In this document: positions 1 to 4,007 of the stretch, one piece after another
Numbering within the stretch: position 1 is the first letter of the stretch
Layout: every line of letters starts with the position of its first letter
DNA from: Acidobacteriota bacterium
GTDB lineage: Bacteria > Acidobacteriota > Terriglobia > UBA7540
Direction of reading: 5' to 3'
DNA length: 5,238 bases
Assembly: GCA_003171295.1 (NCBI GenBank)
Contig: PMYF01000069.1
Span: 1-5,238 of the forward strand
Program-made: the position numbers and the translations under genes
Notes under the pieces: generated by a model
What the model was told of the DNA's origin: nothing
The model's input: only the letters and a program-made list of their open reading frames with translations
Database searches by the model: none

Positions 1-264
1 AGGCCGCTTCTCTGGATCAAGCGGACCACTGGTTTTCGGATCCCATATACGGACCTCCGGCGCCGTGCCCGGGAAACCGGAGAGCTCAAACTTAAACCAG
101 TACTCCCCCGAACTCCCATCAGGCTCGACTGCTGCGACCGCGACGACCAGGAGTGGAAATGCGCATGAGATTTGGCGCCAATGGCCGCGCTTGCAGCCGG
201 CGAGAAACCGGGCGGCCGCAAGATCGGCCGCCACTGCTCGCTCCGCAGGGCCCAGTCCGCTCAC
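1..264 (-). CDS. Partial E2/UBC-like protein of a bacterial Ubl conjugation locus
   Basis: The 88 visible residues run open to the left edge, so the C-terminus is missing. The GTG start is chosen because it overlaps the TGA stop of the upstream Ubl gene (GTGA), the classic arrangement of translationally coupled genes. Residues 7-30 look like an N-terminal amphipathic helix (AERAVAADLAAARFLAGC). A hydrophobic strand follows (FPLLVVAVAAVEP, 36-48), then a strand and loop (EYWFKFELSGFP, 54-65; APEVRIWDP, 68-76) ending in PLDPEKRP. This helix, strand, strand, Pro-rich loop order matches the front half of the E2 fold, where the loop corresponds to the eukaryotic YPxxPP region. Known bacterial E2-like proteins in Ubl operons accept a Ubl thioester from an E1-like enzyme. 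The catalytic cysteine would lie beyond the window; Cys24 and Cys34 are probably structural. The E2 call rests on motif memory and on the adjacent Ubl gene; an unrelated accessory protein is possible. Confidence 0.6.
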   Translation of the reverse strand, partial: MSGLGPAERAVAADLAAARFLAGCKRGHWRQISCAFPLLVVAVAAVEPDGSSGEYWFKFELSGFPGTAPEVRIWDPKTSGPLDPEKRP

Positions 265-770
265 AACGACGCTCCGTTCGGCACCACACCACGAATCAGG
301 TCCAAATCGAGTTCACAATGTGGATGCGGGACATAGCGGCCAATGTGGGCATTCTTCGGCACGGCAGTCTTCTGATCAAGCAGAGAGAGTTCCATCTCCG
401 GTGCAATCGTGGGGTCAATATTGAAACCCTTTGGGCCGACCGCCCAGTCCAGCACCCGCTGGATACGGGTAGAAGGCGAGAATCTGTTGTCGATCCGGCG
501 TCCCTGGTAAAAGACCCGGACTTCAATTTTGCGCGCCCGGTGAACATGGTGGACCCGCTCCATTGCCATGTTTTCAACCAAGACAGCCATGTCCACGGGG
601 TCTTCGCCATCCTCGACGAACAGGAATGCCTGCTCGGCCGGGAAGCCGCTCTTGACTCCAATTGCCGCGAGGATTGCGCGGGCAGCACTTCCGCGTGGAA
701 GGCGAATGATCTCAATGTCGGCGAGACCTTCCCCTTCCACGAGAATCTCGATCTCCTGTTCGTTCTCCAT
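261..770 (-). CDS. Tandem ubiquitin-like (beta-grasp) domain protein
   Basis: A 169-residue protein that seems to contain two Ubl units. Unit 1 covers about residues 5-77: an IEILVEG strand, a helix SAARAILAAIG, then FLFVEDGEDPVDMAVLVENM and a linker VHHVHR. Unit 2 covers about 80-161: strand KIEVRVFYQGRRID, helix STRIQRVLDWAVG, GFNIDP, then MELSLLDQ, NAHIGRYV and a last strand CELDLDLIRG. The strand-hairpin-helix-strand order and the acidic loop resemble bacterial Ubls encoded beside E1- and E2-like genes. Such proteins are conjugated through their C-terminus. Here the last strand ends in RG (160-161) and is followed by VVPNGASL, with no terminal GG, so either a protease trims it or it works uncleaved. 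The start at 770 is preferred over the upstream ATG at 830 because AGGAG lies 5 bases before it, and the extra 20 residues do not look like part of the fold. It is cotranslated with the downstream E2-like gene by a 4-base overlap. The fold assignment is by eye. Confidence 0.72.
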   Translation of the reverse strand: MENEQEIEILVEGEGLADIEIIRLPRGSAARAILAAIGVKSGFPAEQAFLFVEDGEDPVDMAVLVENMAMERVHHVHRARKIEVRVFYQGRRIDNRFSPSTRIQRVLDWAVGPKGFNIDPTIAPEMELSLLDQKTAVPKNAHIGRYVPHPHCELDLDLIRGVVPNGASL

Positions 771-775
771 AATCT

Positions 776-780
776 CTCCT
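776..780 (-). promoter_or_regulatory. Ribosome binding site deciding the Ubl start
   Basis: AGGAG on the minus strand, 5 bases ahead of the ATG at 770-768. It is the strongest Shine-Dalgarno match near this gene. The alternative ATG at 830-828 has only an AGGA placed too close to it, so the shorter 169-residue product is preferred. Confidence 0.7.
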
Positions 781-897
781 TCTGCGCTCTGCGCCGGCAA
801 ACCGTGGTCAGACAGGAATACGAAGCACATTTTCCTGCCAATGACTTATCCGTTCGAAGTTCAACAAAAATGCCGGTTTCGGAAAGCAAAATCTCCA

Positions 898-927
898 GAA
901 TTTTTTTGGGCAGTTTTGCGAATTTTT
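898..927. repeat. Pair of GAATTTTT direct repeats in the divergent promoter region
   Basis: Two exact 8-base copies of GAATTTTT, at 898-905 and 920-927, with start-to-start spacing of 22 bases. The spacing and the position between two divergent operons suggest operator or activator half-sites. Chance occurrence in an AT-rich stretch cannot be ruled out. Confidence 0.4.
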
Positions 928-956
928 CCAGTGCTACAGCGAATAATTGGTAAGCG

Positions 957-1568
957 ATGTCCACCGACGACCGATTTCGGGGAGTTGATTGGGAACTCGT
1001 TCTCTACCAGGTGACCGTTCACGCCCGAAGACTATTTGCCGGCGCGAGAGCCAAGGGGTATGGGAATGCGCTGGCCCGCGCCTGTACCGAGCCGGACGAT
1101 CTGGCACGAATGGTCATCATGGCAGTCTTGGAGAACGAGTCCGTCAAATTCAAGCCGAGCAAAGGTGCCAGCTTGACGACTTTTCTCTGTCGCGTACTGG
1201 AGGACGATTTCAAAGACCTCTTGCGCAAAGGCAAGCGGCACAATTTGCGGCTAAAGACCCTCGATCCTACGTCCCGGCCCGATCCCGACCTTCCCGCTGA
1301 ACGGGATGTGGTCCGCGATAGAGGAGATGAGGGCCTCAACGGTAAGCTGATACACCTCCGGGCAGTTGCTTTTCACGCCGCTCAGGGAGACAAGGAGCTT
1401 GAGGACTACCTCACCGCTGCGTTTGATTGCAGCGCGTTCAAGCGCGCCGATCAAGCGGAATGGCTTCAGGTGCCAGTGAGCGAGATCACCAACCGCCGTA
1501 AGAAAATGCTGAGACTGCTTAAGCCGACAGTCGGAGATACGGACGGAGATTTGGGGAGTGAAGAATGA
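957..1568 (+). CDS. Divergent sigma-70/ECF-like RNA polymerase sigma factor
   Basis: A 203-residue protein with the two-domain plan of an ECF-type sigma factor. Residues about 47-95 match region 2: an acidic DDLA entry, a helix ending AVLEN, a FKPSKGASLTTFLCRV segment equivalent to the usual F-x-P-x-[RK]-G-S-[LF]-x-x-[WF]-L, and a basic DLLRKGKRH end. A polar, proline-rich linker (101-118) precedes a helical C-terminal region (131-188) ending in VPVSEITNRRKKMLRLL. That end resembles the region 4 helix-turn-helix where a vs-x-x-E-[VI]-x-N-R-x-[KR]-x-[ILM] pattern is common. The first ATG after an in-frame TAA at 951 is the only good start, and its ribosome site is weak (GGTAAG). The gene heads a three-gene operon and overlaps the next gene by 4 bases. 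Inferred role: directing polymerase to promoters of this locus, perhaps the divergent Ubl operon. A non-sigma DNA-binding protein is the main alternative. Confidence 0.7.
   Translation: MSTDDRFRGVDWELVLYQVTVHARRLFAGARAKGYGNALARACTEPDDLARMVIMAVLENESVKFKPSKGASLTTFLCRVLEDDFKDLLRKGKRHNLRLKTLDPTSRPDPDLPAERDVVRDRGDEGLNGKLIHLRAVAFHAAQGDKELEDYLTAAFDCSAFKRADQAEWLQVPVSEITNRRKKMLRLLKPTVGDTDGDLGSEE
1553..1558 (+). promoter_or_regulatory. Ribosome binding site for the 149-residue gene
   Basis: GGGGAG lies 6 bases before the ATG at 1565, inside the end of the sigma-like gene. It is much stronger than the site of the first gene, so the second product may be made in good amount relative to the sigma-like protein. 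Confidence 0.55.
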
Positions 1569-2014
1569 ACAAGGATGATCTCGACAAGGATCTAAATGCG
1601 CTGATTTGTGACACGCATACGCTGTTTGGAGACGTCGAGGAGATGGACAAAGAAGAGGCCGTTGCTCTTCTAAGCGATTCCGGCCCAGCGGCGACTGTTG
1701 TCCGCGAACAGGTGTACGCTCAGATTGACTCCCTCGTCAAAGCAATGAGGATGCAAGGTCTATCTCCTTCGCAGCGCTATCTAGATGCGTTAGATCAGCT
1801 ACGCCCTGCCTCCCACATTCCACGTAACCCCAAGACCCTATTGCAGCACGCCAAAAGGTGTGTCGCTGGCTTACTGCAGGGGCCCGGAGTTGGAGGAAAC
1901 GCAGAGGTTCAATTCTCGTTTCATCGAAAAGGTGAACTTAGTTCTCAGGATGAAGAGATTCTGCGTGAAACCGAAGATCGATTGCGCCGAAGGATAGAGG
2001 GGAAAAATGAGTAG
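1565..2014 (+). CDS. Unrecognised 149-residue soluble protein between sigma-like and ImmA-like genes
   Basis: I do not recognise a family. The protein is soluble-looking, with no signal peptide or membrane segment. The N-terminal third is acidic (many D/E in residues 4-35). The middle is helical (VVREQVYAQIDSLVKAMRMQ, 45-64), followed by SPSQRYLDALDQLR and KTLLQHAKRCVAGLL. A Gly-rich turn (GPGVGG, 106-111) leads to a strand-like VQFSFHRKG, and a highly charged helix closes the C-terminus (DEEILRETEDRLRRRIE, 129-145). The start overlaps the stop of the sigma-like gene (ATGA), and its own stop is overlapped by 8 bases by the peptidase gene. That tight placement suggests a functional unit, for example a soluble anti-sigma protein cleaved by the ImmA-like peptidase or a Ubl target. 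This is inference from position only. No zinc, HTH or catalytic motif is visible. Confidence 0.8.
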   Translation: MNKDDLDKDLNALICDTHTLFGDVEEMDKEEAVALLSDSGPAATVVREQVYAQIDSLVKAMRMQGLSPSQRYLDALDQLRPASHIPRNPKTLLQHAKRCVAGLLQGPGVGGNAEVQFSFHRKGELSSQDEEILRETEDRLRRRIEGKNE

Positions 2015-2864
2015 CGCGGCCACGACATTCGCGAACGAGTTGGTGTCGGCGCTCAGGCTTACTGCGCCCATTGACCCGGTCGACGTCGCCCGGCAGTTGG
2101 GTCTCGAAGTGGAATACTGCCAATCCTCCGGATTTGAAGGCGCGCTCGTATGTTCCAAGGAAAAACGAGTTGGAACGATTCTGGTCAAGAATTCGATACG
2201 TGAAGACGGTAGAAGAAGGTTCACGATTGCCCACGAAATTGCCCATTACGTGCTTCCGCATCACGGAACAACCGGCAGCATTTGTCGGCCGAAGGATGTC
2301 GAGAACTGGGATCGGTCTCTTCCAGACCAGGAATCTGAAGCAAATATCTTTGCGGGCGAGCTTCTGATTCCATGCGTCCTCGTTGAAGCCGTTGTTTCAA
2401 GAAACCGGCCGACATTTCATTTGATCCGCGATCTTTCAAATACCTTCGATACGTCCCTGACCGCCAGCGCCTATCGCACAATGGGCCTAACGTCATTTAG
2501 AGCTGCCATTGTATGGAGTACAGCTGGCGTCATCCGATGGTTCAAGGCCTCGGAAGAGTTTGGAGAATTTGTTGCAGTGAAAGATTCCGTTTCGGAAGGA
2601 ACCTACGCATACGATTGTTTTCAGGGGTTAGCGGTTCCCGACGATTTAAGAACCGTAAAGTCGAATTTATGGCTTGCGGCCTCTCGCCGAGGCCTTCCGG
2701 ATTTTCTCCAGGAACATTCGATCTGGCTGCCTTCGTACGGTAGCGTGCTGACGCTCTTGTATATAGAAGAGTCGGCCCATGCTCTTGTCGATCAGGACGA
2801 AGAAGCTCTTGAGGAGCTACAGCCGGAGGACTTTACAATCAACCGCCGCAAATGGCCGCGGTGA
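2007..2864 (+). CDS. ImmA/IrrE family zinc metallopeptidase
   Basis: A 285-residue protein with an N-terminal ImmA/IrrE (COG2856-type) peptidase domain. An opening DPVDVARQLGLEVEY (23-37) precedes the strand GTILVKNS (56-63) and the helix RRRFTIAHEIAHYVLPH. This carries the zinc motif HEIAH at 76-80: His76 and His80 as ligands, Glu77 as catalytic base. A second helix, ESEANIFAGELLIP (109-122), supplies the probable third ligand, Glu111. All key residues are intact. Family members cleave or sense regulators: ImmA cleaves the repressor ImmR, and IrrE cleaves DdrO in Deinococcus. No N-terminal HTH is fused here, unlike many family members. The C-terminal 120 or so residues (SFRAAIVWSTAGVIRWF onward) are of the variable type that often acts as a sensor or partner domain. 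The start is chosen for AGAGGGG just upstream and the 8-base overlap with the preceding gene. The likely substrate is the neighbouring unknown protein, the sigma-like protein or the Ubl; none is shown by the sequence. Confidence 0.92.
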   Translation: MSSAATTFANELVSALRLTAPIDPVDVARQLGLEVEYCQSSGFEGALVCSKEKRVGTILVKNSIREDGRRRFTIAHEIAHYVLPHHGTTGSICRPKDVENWDRSLPDQESEANIFAGELLIPCVLVEAVVSRNRPTFHLIRDLSNTFDTSLTASAYRTMGLTSFRAAIVWSTAGVIRWFKASEEFGEFVAVKDSVSEGTYAYDCFQGLAVPDDLRTVKSNLWLAASRRGLPDFLQEHSIWLPSYGSVLTLLYIEESAHALVDQDEEALEELQPEDFTINRRKWPR

Positions 2865-3112
2865 TTTGTCGGTCCTGAACATGCAATTCGTAAGGTAGTC
2901 TTTCTGACAGCCCAGCTTGTAATCTTGGTTGCGGCGAACCTTCAGTCACTCCGCATGTGCTCTTGCTTGGCCCTGGCATAGAAGCGGCTTACCTCATAGG
3001 TCAAATCATCGGAATATCGCATGGTGTTGACGGTCGGCGTTTGCCCGCTAACTATAGAGTGCTCTCGAGCAGGAAATCGCGGGCTATCTGGCCATGTGGA
3101 TAGAAGCGGACG

Positions 3113-3388
3113 ATGAAGAGATTGAGGATTTGGTTAATCATCATGCCTGCTCTAGCGACAGTACTGCTGGGCCTGTACGAGTTCGGCGGTACGCCGATTT
3201 CGAAGGACTTCGATACTTGGCTTAAGTGGCGCCCCGATGACCCAATAGCCGGGCCGGTTCTTTCGGCTAATCCGGGCGGGAACATTACCTGCCGGATCCG
3301 CCTTAGGATCCCGGCCACTCCTTCGGTCATGAGTGCTGATGCCTCCTCGGGGGCTCACTTGCGAGTGACTCCGGAATCCACAGATTAG
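3113..3388 (+). CDS. Doubtful 91-residue ORF with hydrophobic N-terminus
   Basis: The first 25 residues read like a signal anchor or signal peptide: basic MKRLR, then about 17 mostly hydrophobic residues (IWLIIMPALATVLLGLY). The remainder is polar with no motif I recognise. Third codon positions are rather GC-rich by eye, mildly supporting coding use. Against it: the ribosome site is weak, no partner gene is adjacent, a similar-length ORF runs antisense, and a stable inverted repeat (3291-3315) lies inside. It could be a small membrane protein, a gene remnant or chance. Confidence 0.2.
   Translation: MKRLRIWLIIMPALATVLLGLYEFGGTPISKDFDTWLKWRPDDPIAGPVLSANPGGNITCRIRLRIPATPSVMSADASSGAHLRVTPESTD
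3246..3269. repeat. Inverted repeat TAGCCG/CGGCTA
   Basis: Perfect 6-base arms at 3246-3251 and 3264-3269 with a 12-base loop. It sits just upstream of a stronger inverted repeat. No T tract follows on either strand, so it is not called a terminator. Confidence 0.35.
3291..3315. repeat. Strong GC-rich inverted repeat (GCCGGATCC/GGATCCCGGC)
   Basis: Arms at 3291-3299 and 3306-3315 pair over nine bases with one extra C, around a 6-base loop. Each arm also contains the self-palindrome GGATCC. It would form a stable hairpin in RNA or a protein-binding site in DNA. There is no T run on either strand, which speaks against a standard terminator. Confidence 0.5.
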
Positions 3389-3399
3389 GGCTATCAGTG

Positions 3400-3409
3400 G
3401 ATGGCCATC
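3400..3409. repeat. 10-base perfect palindrome GATGGCCATC
   Basis: An exact 10-base palindrome in the gene-poor stretch. It could be a dimeric protein site, but one such palindrome is not far above chance and no second copy is seen nearby. Confidence 0.2.
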
Positions 3410-3527
3410 ACCAAGGATACTTCGACGCCCGAGGAAATATTTGCCCAACGCAGCACACAACTGACACACTCTTGTCCATCAATCGAATGAGATTCCAGCA
3501 CCAAACCGTACTATTTTGGCCGCGAGT

Positions 3528-3578
3528 CATTGATCAGAGCAAATCAACGCGACTGATCTGGCGAATCAGTGGTCAATG
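3528..3578. repeat. Cluster of nested inverted repeats
   Basis: Outer arms CATTGA (3528-3533) and TCAATG (3573-3578) enclose two competing inner pairings: GATCAG (3532-3537) with CTGATC (3553-3558), and ACTGAT (3552-3557) with ATCAGT (3565-3570). The set could fold in alternative ways. No function is evident and there is no T tract. Confidence 0.3.
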
Positions 3579-3985
3579 CCTCGTGTGTGCCTCGATCGTG
3601 AACCATGTTTTAACAAGCTGTGGAGACAACTGACGCGCTATCGACGTCGGGAGTTGGGAAAAGTAACTGACTGGAACTTAGGTAGCACAACGGCCATGCG
3701 TGCCTCAGTAGAACATCGAAGAGGATCGGTGAGGCAATCGCAGCCCCTATGAAAAACGCCTAGATTGTCCGTGCTTTGGCTGCAATCACAATCAGTGCTT
3801 TGAAACGACTCACTCTTCTGTTGAAACGAGGGGGCAATGGGCCGTTCAGTCCACAAGTACAGCGCCCTGCTGTTGCCGCGAATCGTAAGAAGCTGCTGGC
3901 AATAATCCAAGTGTCCGGCATCCCGGCGCGAACCTGTCCAAAGAGAACCAATCAGCGGATTGGCAATCATGATGCGGAAGCCGCC

Positions 3986-4007
3986 GACATTTAATGGCCC
4001 AAATGTC
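3986..4007. repeat. Inverted repeat overlapping the dnaB stop codon
   Basis: Perfect 7-base arms GACATTT (3986-3992) and AAATGTC (4001-4007) with an 8-base loop, spanning the end of dnaB. An RNA hairpin here could mark the 3' end of the dnaB transcript. The stem is AT-rich and no T run follows on the minus strand, so it is at best a weak terminator or an RNA-stabilising structure. Confidence 0.35.

Larger units (their letters stand above)
771..956. promoter_or_regulatory. Shared divergent control region between the Ubl/E2 and sigma/ImmA operons
   Basis: This 186-base stretch lies between the two divergent starts and should hold promoters for both operons. Its centre is AT-rich (about 861-947). 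GAATTTTT occurs exactly at 898-905 and again at 920-927, a 22-base step close to two helical turns, as expected for two sites bound on one DNA face. A CCAG flanks the pair on the outside. AATAAT at 942-947 matches a -10 hexamer at five of six positions for the plus-strand operon. No good -35 sits at the proper distance from it, and it lies so close to the ATG that the transcript would be nearly leaderless. I see no convincing sigma-70 promoter on the minus strand. If the sigma-like protein autoregulates, its unknown recognition element is probably here. Confidence 0.5.
2865..4005. other. 1.1 kb gene-poor stretch between the cassette and dnaB
   Basis: The convergent stops of the peptidase gene and dnaB leave 1141 bases. 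Short ORFs occur on both strands, but none resembles a known family and none has a good ribosome site. I see no tRNA, no rRNA, no CRISPR-like repeat and no transposase fragment that I recognise. The stretch contains several small inverted repeats (listed separately) and no strong hairpin followed by a T tract, so no confident rho-independent terminator for either side. It may be decayed coding sequence or island-edge DNA. Confidence 0.6.

Noticed and set aside
771..830. Upstream ATG at 830 as the Ubl start, giving 189 residues
   Set aside because: Its Shine-Dalgarno is weak and too close, while AGGAG sits at the right distance from the ATG at 770. The extra 20 residues do not look like part of the beta-grasp unit.
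153..953. A 266-residue plus-strand ORF opposite the Ubl gene
   Set aside because: It is antisense to the Ubl gene, which has a good ribosome site, a foldable domain pattern and a coupled downstream gene. The plus-strand translation shows no family pattern and runs through the divergent control region.
296..964. A 222-residue minus-strand ORF overlapping the Ubl gene in another frame
   Set aside because: It is rich in Arg and Ser, as is typical of an out-of-frame reading of GC-rich coding DNA. It also spans the control region and overlaps the sigma-like start.
2927..2940. GGTT-N6-AACC hairpin considered as terminator of the peptidase operon
   Set aside because: The four-base stem is too weak and no T tract follows.
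3058..3225. A reading frame (LEQEIAGYLAMWIEADDEEIEDLV) considered as an ABC-permease or transposase remnant
   Set aside because: It has a stop shortly upstream and another at its end. The resemblance to known N-terminal domains is too thin to support a pseudogene call.
3638..3970. A 110-residue minus-strand ORF downstream of dnaB
   Set aside because: It shows no recognisable motif, no ribosome site and no coding-like composition. Two other frames are open over much of the same stretch.
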